From Kiloniella litopenaei (GTDB taxonomy: Bacteria > Pseudomonadota > Alphaproteobacteria > Kiloniellales > Kiloniellaceae), in NCBI RefSeq assembly GCF_000982415.1, contig NZ_LANI01000022.1, positions 1-64,000 on the forward strand: a DNA stretch of 64,000 nt, given 5' to 3'. The translations under genes and the position numbers were made by a program. Below the pieces are notes generated by a model. The model ran no database searches. It was not told the DNA's origin and was given only the letters and a program-made list of their open reading frames with translations. Shown in pieces: positions 7,565 through 15,809 of the stretch; position 1 is the first letter of the stretch; each line of letters opens with the position of its first letter.

Positions 7565-9169
7565 GTGCCCACACAAGCTGACACAATTAAAGGTACAACC
7601 ACAGATGTTTTGATCATTGGTGCAGGTCTCGCCGGATTGATGGCCGCGCTACGTCTTGCGCCCAAAACAGTTACGCTTTTATCCAAAGGTCCGCTTGGGC
7701 AAGAGGCATCCAGCACCTGGGCACAGGGGGGAATATCGGCGGCACTGGATCCTGCCGATAGTCCTGCAAACCACCTCGCGGATACGCTTGCTGTGGCCGG
7801 GGGCATTGCAGATGAAGATGTTGCTTCACTCGTCACCGATCTCGGGCCAGAACGCATTCGCGATCTGATCGATCTTGGTGTCATCTTTGATCATGATGAC
7901 AAAGGCCTGTCCCTCAGCAGAGAAGCCGCACACAGCCACAGGCGCGTTGTCCATGCCAACGGGGATTCGACGGGCAAAGAAGTCATGCGTGTTCTGCAGC
8001 TACGGGTCAAAGAAGCCGCACATATTACTGTCCTCGAAAATGCAGAAGCCCTGGATTTGCTATGCCAGAATAAACAGGTTTTCGGCGCAAGCCTTCTGCA
8101 AGACAATCAGGTGCTGACAGTCACCGCAGAGGCCACAGTTATTGCAACAGGCGGTATTGGACAAATCTACAGCGCAACAACCAATCCTTTTGCCGCCTGC
8201 GGGGATGGACTTGCCATGGCCGCCCGGGCTGGTGCACGACTGAAAGATCTCGAATTTGTGCAGTTTCACCCCACAGCCATAGATGTAGAAGCTACTCCCC
8301 GCCCTCTGGCAACAGAAGCTCTGCGCGGGGATGGCGCCTGGTTGGTGAATGAAACAGGCAAGCGATTTATGCAGGATGAACACCCCCTCGCCGAACTGGC
8401 GCCAAGGGACGTTGTCGCCAGAGGCATATGGCAACAGATACAAAAAGGGCATCGCTGTTATCTTGATTGCCGTAAATCTATCGGGGATGTCTTTCCCGAA
8501 AACTTTCCCACAGTATACGCGCACTGTAAAAACCACGGCATTGATCCGGTAAATGATCTTATTCCGGTCGTTCCCGCCGCCCACTATCATATGGGCGGCA
8601 TAGAAACGGATAATCGTGGACGGACAAAGCTTAAGAGACTTTGGGCCTGTGGCGAAGTCGCCTGCACCGGCTTGCACGGCGCGAACAGGTTGGCCAGTAA
8701 CTCCTTGCTGGAAGCGCTGGTTTTTGCCCCCCTTGTCAGCAAGGATATCTGTGATTCTCTTGCCGACAATGCAGTGCGCAGTAAACCGAAAATCAAGATT
8801 CCAGAAAGCGCTTATGCTCGTGCCTACACCAAACCAGATGAAGAGAACATCAGTGAACTGCAAACCCTGAACTATCGCCATATCGGACTTTGCCGGGATG
8901 AAAAGGGATTAAAAATGCTGCTGAAAGAGCTGGATCGTATCGAGTTAGAGGTCCCGCATGCTTCGGCGCGACTAAGAAACATAATGACCGTCAGTCGCTT
9001 GATAGCAGCAACAGCACTTGAGCGACAGGAAAGTCGGGGTGGGCATTATCGTCTCGACTACCCCGCAAGCAATCCTCAGTACCAGCATCACAGCACAATA
9101 GATCTGAGCGATGTCATAAAGAACACAGCTACTGGCACAACAAATACTGCAATGAAGCTGGCTTCATAA
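7565..9169 (+). CDS. nadB: L-aspartate oxidase
   Basis: NadB oxidises L-aspartate to iminoaspartate with FAD, the first step of the same pathway, and hands the unstable product to NadA. 534 residues, standard length. The FAD motif DVLIIGAGLAGLMAAL lies at residues 14-29; the flavoprotein signature SSTWAQGGI follows at about 50, and active-site segments FVQFHPT and HYHMGGIETD typical of the succinate dehydrogenase/aspartate oxidase family are present. C-terminal region carries RNIMTVSRLI. The start is a GTG at 7565 with AGGAAGG 7 nt upstream; no ATG fits better. A 273-codon open frame on the opposite strand (8060-8881) is only a shadow. Confidence 0.96.
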   Translation: MPTQADTIKGTTTDVLIIGAGLAGLMAALRLAPKTVTLLSKGPLGQEASSTWAQGGISAALDPADSPANHLADTLAVAGGIADEDVASLVTDLGPERIRDLIDLGVIFDHDDKGLSLSREAAHSHRRVVHANGDSTGKEVMRVLQLRVKEAAHITVLENAEALDLLCQNKQVFGASLLQDNQVLTVTAEATVIATGGIGQIYSATTNPFAACGDGLAMAARAGARLKDLEFVQFHPTAIDVEATPRPLATEALRGDGAWLVNETGKRFMQDEHPLAELAPRDVVARGIWQQIQKGHRCYLDCRKSIGDVFPENFPTVYAHCKNHGIDPVNDLIPVVPAAHYHMGGIETDNRGRTKLKRLWACGEVACTGLHGANRLASNSLLEALVFAPLVSKDICDSLADNAVRSKPKIKIPESAYARAYTKPDEENISELQTLNYRHIGLCRDEKGLKMLLKELDRIELEVPHASARLRNIMTVSRLIAATALERQESRGGHYRLDYPASNPQYQHHSTIDLSDVIKNTATGTTNTAMKLAS

Positions 9170-9198
9170 ACGCCCCCAAAGATGAAAAAGTTTAAACG

Positions 9199-10050
9199 AT
9201 GAATATACCCTCCCTACCCTTTCCCCTTATTAAACAGGCTGTACAGGCCGCGCTTGTGGAAGACCTAGGATCAACCGGGGATCTCACCAGCCAGTCAATG
9301 ATCCCCGAAGATGCCCAACTAAAAGCGTCAATCGTTAGCAGGGAGAATGGCATCATTTCCGGGACAGCATTTCTAAAAGCTGCAATGGCTGAATTATCGG
9401 AACAGGTGAGCGTCAAAATCCTGCTGGAAGATGGCTCACGTCTTTCGCCCGGCAGTATCGTTGCTACAATAACAGGCCCTGCCCGTGCAATCCTGAGCGG
9501 GGAGCGTGTTGGCCTGAACTATATGGGGCATCTATCAGGGATTGCCACGGCCACTCGCAATATTGTTGACCTGATTCACGACCTGCCTGTGCGTGTTACC
9601 TGTACCAGAAAAACTACCCCCGGCCTGCGTGCTTTTGAAAAATACGCCGTGCGGTGCGGCGGAGGACACAATCATCGCTTTGGTCTTTATGACGGCGTCA
9701 TGATCAAGGATAACCATATTGCTGCAGTTGGTGGGGACATTGGAAAAGCCATAACGTCCGCCAGATCTCAAATTGGGCATATGGTCAAAATCGAAGTCGA
9801 AGTTGATCGGCTTGATCAGCTGGAACAGGCACTTCCACACAAGCCGGATATTATTCTGTTAGACAACATGGATCTGCCCACCTTGCGTCAGGCCGTTGCC
9901 ATGATTGATGGGCAGGCCATCGCAGAAGCATCCGGCGGCATCACTCACGAAACGGCACGCGCCATCGCAGAAACCGGCGTTGATGTTATCTCTATGGGAT
10001 GGCTGACCCACAGTGCGTCTTGTCTGGATTTGGGCTTGGATATCCTCTGA
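9199..10050 (+). CDS. nadC: nicotinate-nucleotide pyrophosphorylase (carboxylating), quinolinate phosphoribosyltransferase
   Basis: NadC converts quinolinate and PRPP to nicotinate mononucleotide with loss of CO2, completing the nadABC route. 283 residues, the family length. Motifs: VEDLGSTGDLTSQ (residues 19-31), GERVGLNYMGHLSGIAT, the substrate-binding CTRKTTPGLR (about 135-144), GGGHNHRFGLYDGVMIKDNH, and EASGGI near the end. It follows nadB by 29 bp and closes the operon; the convergent cio genes begin only 9 bp beyond the stop with no clear terminator between them. Confidence 0.97.
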   Translation: MNIPSLPFPLIKQAVQAALVEDLGSTGDLTSQSMIPEDAQLKASIVSRENGIISGTAFLKAAMAELSEQVSVKILLEDGSRLSPGSIVATITGPARAILSGERVGLNYMGHLSGIATATRNIVDLIHDLPVRVTCTRKTTPGLRAFEKYAVRCGGGHNHRFGLYDGVMIKDNHIAAVGGDIGKAITSARSQIGHMVKIEVEVDRLDQLEQALPHKPDIILLDNMDLPTLRQAVAMIDGQAIAEASGGITHETARAIAETGVDVISMGWLTHSASCLDLGLDIL

Positions 10051-10058
10051 CCCCAAAC

Positions 10059-10250
10059 TCAAGAAAGGCCCAGCCAGGCACGGATCGCATAACCGACCAC
10101 ACCCAAAGCGAAAACACCGCCAAGCCACAAGCCAACAAACCAAATCAAACGATGCCAAAGGTTCTTTCCCTCTGGTTGAGGTGTTATTTCGGCCTGATTC
10201 TTTATAGGTGCCCTAGGCAAAGTCTTATTCACAGGGCTATTCGTTGCCAT
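10059..10250 (-). CDS. DUF2474 small membrane protein, probable accessory subunit of the bd-type oxidase
   Basis: 63 residues. The N-terminal 35 are polar; then LWHRLIWFVGLWLGGVFALGVVGYAIRAWL forms one transmembrane helix with the conserved W-x-x-WF/L-W pattern of DUF2474. Members of this family are encoded right after cioB/cydB in cyanide-insensitive oxidase operons and are thought to play a CydX-like structural part. The start at 10250 overlaps the cioB stop by one base (TGATG), which indicates translational coupling; a longer frame from 10295 would run into cioB. Confidence 0.8.
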   Translation of the reverse strand: MATNSPVNKTLPRAPIKNQAEITPQPEGKNLWHRLIWFVGLWLGGVFALGVVGYAIRAWLGLS

Positions 10251-11254
10251 CAATGATACCCCTCTTTTGGATCGACTTTTCCACGGAACACCCAATAGGC
10301 GTAGGCCGTATAGCCAAGAATTAACGGTATGAGTACCGCAGTACCAATAAGCAAAAATTCCAAACTAACATCCGGTGCGGCCGCTTGCCAGATCGTCAGG
10401 CTAGGAGGCACCATGTAAGGAAAAAAGCTGATCCCCAAACCAACATACGTCAAAACAAACAACCCCAGGCTGGCAAAGAAAGGCCAAGCATCGTTCTTTT
10501 CCCGAAGCCCCCGCAACAACACCAGCGCCGTGACCAAAACAAGAAGAGGCACCGGAGCCGTATAGATTATTTGCGGCATGGTAAACCAGCGCGCCAGAAA
10601 TTCCGGATTAAGAAAGGGCGTCCAAATACTGACAAGGCCAATGAGGCCCAAAAGTCCGAATAACGCCGGCTTCGCGTAGCGATAAGCTTTTTCCTGAACT
10701 GGTCCGACAGTTTTTAAAATCAACCATGTCGATCCCAGCAGAATGTAGCCCACAGCAACAGATACCCCCGTCAGCAATGAAAACGGCGTCAGCCAATTCC
10801 ACCATCCACCAGCATAGGCACGATCAACCACATCAATGCCCTGAACCAAAGCCCCCAAGGCAATTCCCTGACAAAAGGCTGCCGCAAGCGAACCGCCAAA
10901 AAAAGCCAAATCCCAAAATCCTTGAGAGTTCTTACTTCGCCATCTGTACTCAAAGGCAACACCGCGAAAAATCAGCCCCAACAGCATAAGGGTCAAAGGC
11001 GCATAAAGTGCAGGTAGCACAACAGAATACGCCAGAGGAAAAACAGCAAAAAGCCCGCCACCGCCGAGAACCAGCCAGGTCTCGTTCCCATCCCATACCG
11101 GCGCAATGGTATTCATGGCATAGTCACGTTCACTTCCCTTGTTAAAGATGGGAAACAAAATACCAATGCCCAAATCGAAACCATCCAGCAGGACATAAGC
11201 AAGAACAGCAAAAGCAATTAACAAAGACCAGATAAGTGCGAGATCAATTTCCAT
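10250..11254 (-). CDS. cioB: cytochrome bd-type (CIO) quinol oxidase subunit II
   Basis: 334-residue multi-span membrane protein of the CydB family. Recognisable are the N-terminal YVLLDGFDLGIGILFP (Asp/Gly pattern of helix 1), NTIAPVWDGNETWLVLGGG, and FFPYMVPPSLTIWQAAAP near the end. Subunit II has no haem ligands of its own in most members and stabilises subunit I. Length (about 335) and the absence of a long extra domain fit the CIO branch. Its start overlaps the end of cioA by 11 bp. Acts in the inner membrane, oxidising ubiquinol and reducing O2 to water. Confidence 0.93.
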   Translation of the reverse strand: MEIDLALIWSLLIAFAVLAYVLLDGFDLGIGILFPIFNKGSERDYAMNTIAPVWDGNETWLVLGGGGLFAVFPLAYSVVLPALYAPLTLMLLGLIFRGVAFEYRWRSKNSQGFWDLAFFGGSLAAAFCQGIALGALVQGIDVVDRAYAGGWWNWLTPFSLLTGVSVAVGYILLGSTWLILKTVGPVQEKAYRYAKPALFGLLGLIGLVSIWTPFLNPEFLARWFTMPQIIYTAPVPLLVLVTALVLLRGLREKNDAWPFFASLGLFVLTYVGLGISFFPYMVPPSLTIWQAAAPDVSLEFLLIGTAVLIPLILGYTAYAYWVFRGKVDPKEGYH

Positions 11255-12689
11255 TTGTCTTACCTCCTGAAGCTTTTGCTAATTCTTGATCATGTGAAGA
11301 GAGCTTTTTCACTGGGAACATACTTGTGGCACGCACGGGGACTCCATCAGATTTATAATCATCAGGGATATCCGTATCCGGTGTTCGCTTCATCAAACGC
11401 AGGATATAAACCACCCCGACACCAAACACTGCGAAGTACACCACAACAAAAGCAAGGAGAGATATTGCCACCGCAGGGGCATCAATCGGTGATATGGAAT
11501 CAGATGTACGCAACAGACCATAAACCGTGTAGGGTTGTCTCCCGACCTCTGTTGTAATCCACCCTGCCAAAAGGGCGATAAAACCGGATGGCGCCATCCA
11601 TGTCGCAAATCGCAGCATCAAAGGTGTTTCATACAGCTTATTCTGCATGCGCCGAAGAAAGCTCCAGGCCCCCAAGGCAGCCATCAGGAATCCCAGCCCA
11701 ACCATAATACGAAATGACCAGAAAACAATGGGCACATTCGGCCTGTCTTCCGGGGCCCATTCTTTCAAGCCCTTGATTTCACCATTGAGATCATGCGTCA
11801 GAATCAAGCTGCCTAACTTGGGGATTTCCAATGCATAATGAACCGCTTCATCCTGCATTGATGGCAGACCAAAGAGAATAAGTGGCGCCCCTTTTTTTGT
11901 TTCAAAATGTCCTTCGATGGCAGCGATTTTAGCAGGCTGATGCTCCAGGGTATTCAGCCCATGAAAATCACCCGCGATAATCTGGATCGGTGCAACGATA
12001 ACCGCCATCCACATCGCCATTGAAAACATAATCCGCGCAGACTGGTTCGTCTTGTCACGCAACAGATGCCACGCCGCAACACCGCCAACAACAAAGGCCG
12101 TTGTCAGATAGGCCGCCAAGACCATATGAACCAAACGATAGGGAAAGGACGGGTTGAAAACAGCAGCCCACCAGTCCACGGGTATAAACTGTCCAACTTC
12201 GTTGATACCGTAGCCTGCCGGTGTCTGCATCCAGGAATTCACAGACAATATCCAGAAGGCAGAGAAAAGAGTACCAAGGGCCACCATAAGCGTCGCAAAA
12301 AAATGTAGCTTTTTGCCAACCTTGTTCATGCCAAAAAGCATGACACCCAGAAATCCGGCCTCAAGGAAAAAGGCGGACAGCACTTCATAGCCCATTAAGG
12401 GACCAAGTATCGGGCCTGTTTTGTCGGAAAAAACACTCCAGTTCGTTCCGAACTGATAGCTCATGACAATGCCAGAGACCACACCCATGCCAAAAACAAC
12501 GGCAAAGATTTTTATCCAGTATTGGAAAATACGCAGGAAGACATCACGCCCCGTCCAAAGCCAGAGGCCTTCGAGAACAGCAAGGTAACTCGCTAATCCG
12601 ATAGAGAAGGCCGGAAAGACAATATGAAACGAAATCGTAAAGGCAAATTGCACACGCGCCAGAAACGCAGCATCCAGAAACTCAACCAT
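11244..12689 (-). CDS. cioA: cytochrome bd-type (CIO) quinol oxidase subunit I
   Basis: Catalytic subunit with haems b558, b595 and d. About 481 residues. The N-terminus VEFLDAAFLARVQFAFTISFHIVFP carries the conserved His of helix 1; GRQPYTVYGLLRTSD matches the GRQPW motif in its CIO form. The Q-loop after GDFHGLNTLEHQPAKIAAIEGH is short, the mark of CIO-type rather than E. coli CydA-type enzymes, which are usually cyanide-tolerant. I start at the ATG 12689 because homologues begin with M-x-E-F-L-D; an in-frame GTG at 12701 is possible. First gene of cioA-cioB-DUF2474; an FNR-type box lies 36 bp upstream, so induction at low oxygen is likely. Confidence 0.93.
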   Translation of the reverse strand: MVEFLDAAFLARVQFAFTISFHIVFPAFSIGLASYLAVLEGLWLWTGRDVFLRIFQYWIKIFAVVFGMGVVSGIVMSYQFGTNWSVFSDKTGPILGPLMGYEVLSAFFLEAGFLGVMLFGMNKVGKKLHFFATLMVALGTLFSAFWILSVNSWMQTPAGYGINEVGQFIPVDWWAAVFNPSFPYRLVHMVLAAYLTTAFVVGGVAAWHLLRDKTNQSARIMFSMAMWMAVIVAPIQIIAGDFHGLNTLEHQPAKIAAIEGHFETKKGAPLILFGLPSMQDEAVHYALEIPKLGSLILTHDLNGEIKGLKEWAPEDRPNVPIVFWSFRIMVGLGFLMAALGAWSFLRRMQNKLYETPLMLRFATWMAPSGFIALLAGWITTEVGRQPYTVYGLLRTSDSISPIDAPAVAISLLAFVVVYFAVFGVGVVYILRLMKRTPDTDIPDDYKSDGVPVRATSMFPVKKLSSHDQELAKASGGKTNGN

Positions 12690-12724
12690 ATCCAATCGCA
12701 CTCGGATCAGAGTGCCCTCAGTTG

Positions 12725-12738
12725 TTGATCTGAATCTA
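12725..12738. promoter_or_regulatory. FNR/Anr-type box upstream of cioA
   Basis: TTGATCTGAATCTA matches 9 of 10 fixed positions of the FNR/CRP-family consensus TTGATnnnnATCAA. It is centred about 43 bp upstream of the cioA ATG, on the upstream side of the operon promoter. Oxygen-regulated bd oxidases are classic FNR-family targets. Confidence 0.55.
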
Positions 12739-12829
12739 TAGTCACGTCAAATGGATATAAGCGCAAGACGCCATAAACGAGCGAATTGTCTCGCACAAAA
12801 AGTAGGGATTTAGAGTGATACACCTAACT

Positions 12830-12865
12830 AAAGAGGATGCACTCTTCGCCAGATGCATCCTCTTT
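12830..12865 (-). terminator. hairpin terminator after the methionine operon
   Basis: AAAGAGGATGCA (12830-12841) pairs perfectly with TGCATCCTCTTT (12854-12865) around a 12-nt loop. It lies 43 bp past the stop of the homocysteine-methyltransferase-like gene and before the cio promoter. The T-run is only three bases on the minus strand and four on the plus strand, so it could act as an insulating hairpin in either direction. Confidence 0.65.
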
Positions 12866-12907
12866 TCTATGATCGCACAATTAAAATGTGACTTCATTAA
12901 ATACAGA

Positions 12908-13750
12908 TCAGTTATTGGCAACCGCTGAATAGTCATTCCAGCTCGACACAGGCACAATGGCCTCACGCGGGGATACATTCGGGCGCGTGACCGGGCGATA
13001 GCCATCAGCCGCTTTTTTACGCAACGCCGTATCAAGTCTTGAGGTCTCCTGTGGGGAGCGCCCCCCATGGACAAGGATTTTCTGTCCGACTTGATGCACT
13101 GGGAAGCCAGCTTTTATCGTGTCCCCATTTTCAACATAACAAACGCCATCCACCAAATCGCCAACGGTATCATCCGTAAAATCAAGTTCTTCGGAATAAT
13201 CCAAAAGCAATGGAACCGAAGACCCAAGCTCTAAAAGGGCCTGTCGGGCAGAGGCCAACTGTGCACGTGCCTGTTCCAAATCGGCCACAGGCTTGAACGT
13301 CAGCGCATCAACGCCCCCAGATACAAGTCCCTGAACCTGAATGTAAGCACCATATCGCAATTCATTATCAGTGCCAGATGCACCAGACTGATCTGCAACG
13401 CCCAACACAAATCGACGACGATCACCGCCGGGCAGGGAATCAACGGCGAGACAAGCAGCCTCCGCGGCCAGATGATTGATAATAAAGACTTCATCCTGCA
13501 TATCGAACTTTGCCAAAGCATCTATCGAAGCTTCTTTTGTATGAGTTCGAATAACATCCGCGCCTGCTTCCAAAAAGTCTTTGTGGGCAGCCGTCACCAA
13601 ATCGGGGCGGGAAATGTTCAAGGCGGCAAGGCAATCGTCGTTACCAAAAGTCGCACGCTTTAGATCAATCGCAGCCTCACGCAGGGTTGGCTTCAAATCG
13701 CCATCAGTTAACAAAACACGGCTGTTTAGCGCATCAATAAAGTTTCTCAT
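12908..13750 (-). CDS. homocysteine S-methyltransferase-like protein lacking the zinc-binding cysteines
   Basis: 280 residues, the size of a single MetH-N / Bmt (PF02574) barrel. The fold is recognisable from RVLLTDGDL (11-19, equivalent of 'LLDGAMGT'), DFLEAGADVIRTHT (58-71, equivalent of 'YLEAGADIIETNTF') and VLGVADQSGASG. In active members zinc is held by one Cys in a 'NC' loop and a 'GGCCGT' pair. Here these are VENGDTIKAG (206-215) and HGGRSPQE (228-235): no cysteines. The only cysteines are 40, 100 and 204. Hence it probably does not perform the Zn-thiolate methyl transfer in the usual way. It overlaps metF (TAATG) and ends the operon. It may be a degenerate partner or carrier in methionine synthesis, or bind a different substrate. 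Confidence 0.72.
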   Translation of the reverse strand: MRNFIDALNSRVLLTDGDLKPTLREAAIDLKRATFGNDDCLAALNISRPDLVTAAHKDFLEAGADVIRTHTKEASIDALAKFDMQDEVFIINHLAAEAACLAVDSLPGGDRRRFVLGVADQSGASGTDNELRYGAYIQVQGLVSGGVDALTFKPVADLEQARAQLASARQALLELGSSVPLLLDYSEELDFTDDTVGDLVDGVCYVENGDTIKAGFPVHQVGQKILVHGGRSPQETSRLDTALRKKAADGYRPVTRPNVSPREAIVPVSSWNDYSAVANN

Positions 13751-14613
13751 TATGCAGCTTCCTTCTCTTCAGCTTGAATAGATAGAAGCCGGCATACAGC
13801 TTCTGTTAACGGTGAACGGTTAAGTGTATAAAAATGGAATGCGTTCACACCGCCATCGATCAAATCACGGCACAGATCCAGACAGAGCGATACGGCAACG
13901 GCCGCAGCCGTTTCAGGATTATCGTCCAACCCCTCGAAAGCTTTGCTAACCCAGTCTGGAATTGTCGCGCCACAACGATCGGCAAAGCGCTGTAATTGAG
14001 TAATATTATTAATGGGTAAAATACCCGGAATAATCGGAATTGTTATGCCCGCTTTTCGCGCGGCCTCAACAAAGCGAAAATAGCACTCAGCCTCAAAGAA
14101 AAACTGGGTGATGGCCGTTGTGGCCCCCGCATCCTGTTTTTGCTTCAAAAACGCCAGATCATCGGCCAATGACTTACTGTCGGGATGTGGATCAGGATAG
14201 GCCGCAACGGCAATATCGAAATCACCCAGTTCTCTCAGACTTGCAATAAACTCAACAGAATCCCGAAAACCATTTTCATGAGGTTTAAAGGCCGCACCCG
14301 GTTCCTCTGCATCACCACGCAAGGCAACCAGACGGGTTACACCCAGATCACGCCAACCTTTGACCGTTTCCAGAATATCAGCTTTTGATGCGCCGGACAT
14401 TGTGATGTGAGCCGCAAGTGTCAGGTCTTTGTCTTGTGACAGCTGTTCCAGCAGATTTTTTGATTTCTGTTGCCCGGACCCACCCGCTCCATATGTAATA
14501 GAGTAGTATTTCGGCTCAAAAGCTTTCAGACGCGTTACAGTCTTTGTTAGATTATCAAGACCGTTTGCCGAAGTCGGCGGAAACAGTTCAAAACTGATAT
14601 CGGGTCTTTTCAT
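13750..14613 (-). CDS. metF: 5,10-methylenetetrahydrofolate reductase
   Basis: MetF reduces methylene-THF to methyl-THF, the methyl donor for methionine synthase, using FAD and NAD(P)H. 287 residues, the usual length. Motifs: ISFELFPP (5-12, catalytic Glu segment), YSITYGAGGSGQ, LVALRGDAEEPG (FAD contact), and AAYPDPHPDS (155-165 region), then TQFFFEAE. The start at 14613 has GGAG 9 nt upstream; a longer frame from 14652 would overlap the preceding gene and adds residues that do not match the family. Second gene of a three-gene operon under the ArsR-methyltransferase fusion, which suggests control by the methyl cycle. Confidence 0.95.
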   Translation of the reverse strand: MKRPDISFELFPPTSANGLDNLTKTVTRLKAFEPKYYSITYGAGGSGQQKSKNLLEQLSQDKDLTLAAHITMSGASKADILETVKGWRDLGVTRLVALRGDAEEPGAAFKPHENGFRDSVEFIASLRELGDFDIAVAAYPDPHPDSKSLADDLAFLKQKQDAGATTAITQFFFEAECYFRFVEAARKAGITIPIIPGILPINNITQLQRFADRCGATIPDWVSKAFEGLDDNPETAAAVAVSLCLDLCRDLIDGGVNAFHFYTLNRSPLTEAVCRLLSIQAEEKEAA

Positions 14614-14618
14614 TCTTT

Positions 14619-15557
14619 TTACTCCGTATTGGGATCGCGACGCGCTGTCCAAATGCAGACCGTCAGCGGATCACCCGGAAGATGTTCTGGGTCAGAGAGG
14701 GTTAACCCCGCATCATCACAAAACTCTTCAATTTGTTTATCATCAAAACCCAACCAATGATGTGCATGATCATCGCGCAGGCTGTCCATACGGTGGGGCG
14801 CGAAGTCCACCAGAATTAAACGGCCCCCGGGCTTGATAACCCTTGCAGCCTCGCGCAGACACATTCGCGGATCGAGCGCATAATGCAGAACCATGTTCAG
14901 ACACACAGCATCGAAACGGGCATTACCAAAGGGTATTTGGTACATATCCCCCTGGCGCACCTGACAGTTTGTCAAACCTGCACGATCAATATTGTTTCGG
15001 GCAATTGCCAACATCTCGCGGGAAATATCCAAACCGACAATGGAACCGACTTCGCCAGAGACAAGTTCCAGCACGCGTCCGGTTCCGGTCCCAATGTCGA
15101 GCAACTCCTCTACAGGTTCACTCAACAACGTTTCCTGGAATGCTGTTTCAATAGAAGAGGTATCGATATGAAGAGATCTGATCTCGTGCCAATCCGAAGC
15201 ATTTTTACGGAAATATTCCTGTGCTTTGCGACCACGCTCTTCTTTAATGTCTTCCAGTCGTTGAAAATCCAAAGCGAGTTTAGGGTCATCTGCCGGGATC
15301 AAATCAATAATCAATCGCGCCAATTCTGAACAGGGCTGGTTATCCGATAGCCTGAAATAAGCCCAATTACCTTCTTGATGACGTTCCAGAAGCCCCGCTT
15401 CCATCAAAAGCTTCAAGTGGCGTGAAACACGTGGTTGGCTTTGTCCAAGAATTTGAACAAGCTCGCTCACAGTCAATTCCGCATGGGCACATAGTCCCAA
15501 AACACGTAACCGCGTTGGTTCGGCGATTGACTGTAATCCTTTTAATAACACTTCCAC
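14619..15557 (-). CDS. ArsR-type regulator fused to a SAM-dependent methyltransferase
   Basis: 312 residues in two domains. Residues 1-95 are a winged helix of the ArsR family (LKGLQSIAEPTRLRVL, then SQPRVSRHLKLLMEAGLLE as recognition helix); the metal-binding ELCVCDL-type motif is absent. Residues about 105-300 form a class I methyltransferase with motif I LDIGTGTGRVLEL (153-165) and the DAVCLNMVLHY / LVDFAP downstream motifs. Such fusions stand before metF in many alphaproteobacteria and resemble the SahR-type regulators of the S-adenosylhomocysteine/methionine cycle: the methyltransferase fold could sense SAM or SAH. It heads the operon with metF 5 bp downstream and a perfect inverted repeat upstream (15603-15620), suggesting autoregulation. 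Confidence 0.85.
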   Translation of the reverse strand: MEVLLKGLQSIAEPTRLRVLGLCAHAELTVSELVQILGQSQPRVSRHLKLLMEAGLLERHQEGNWAYFRLSDNQPCSELARLIIDLIPADDPKLALDFQRLEDIKEERGRKAQEYFRKNASDWHEIRSLHIDTSSIETAFQETLLSEPVEELLDIGTGTGRVLELVSGEVGSIVGLDISREMLAIARNNIDRAGLTNCQVRQGDMYQIPFGNARFDAVCLNMVLHYALDPRMCLREAARVIKPGGRLILVDFAPHRMDSLRDDHAHHWLGFDDKQIEEFCDDAGLTLSDPEHLPGDPLTVCIWTARRDPNTE

Positions 15558-15602
15558 GATAACGACTCCTCTAGGCGTGAGCTGTGCGCCAAAATCAATA
15601 TA

Positions 15603-15620
15603 ACAATATCTTTATATTGT
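15603..15620. promoter_or_regulatory. perfect inverted repeat, probable operator of the ArsR-methyltransferase operon
   Basis: ACAATAT-CTTT-ATATTGT: two 7-bp arms around a 4-bp spacer, centred about 55 bp upstream of the regulator start at 15557. ArsR-family dimers bind AT-rich imperfect palindromes of this size, so it is the best candidate for the self-regulatory site. Confidence 0.6.
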
Positions 15621-15809
15621 GATTTATCAAGATAAAAAATAACCCAATAGCGATCATTTTTTACTCTCATGCGACACTTGCGGTTTTATCTAATTGTTTT
15701 CACAGCATTTTATATAGTTCATTCACTACCATTACAAAAAATGAAGAATCTTTAAGCCATAGGATAAATCACCATTTCGCCACATTTAGGGCTAAGTCCC
15801 TTCAAAATT

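Noticed and set aside
8060-8881. 273-codon minus-strand frame inside nadB
   Set aside because: Antisense to a complete, well-conserved nadB; its Cys- and Gly-rich translation has no family character.
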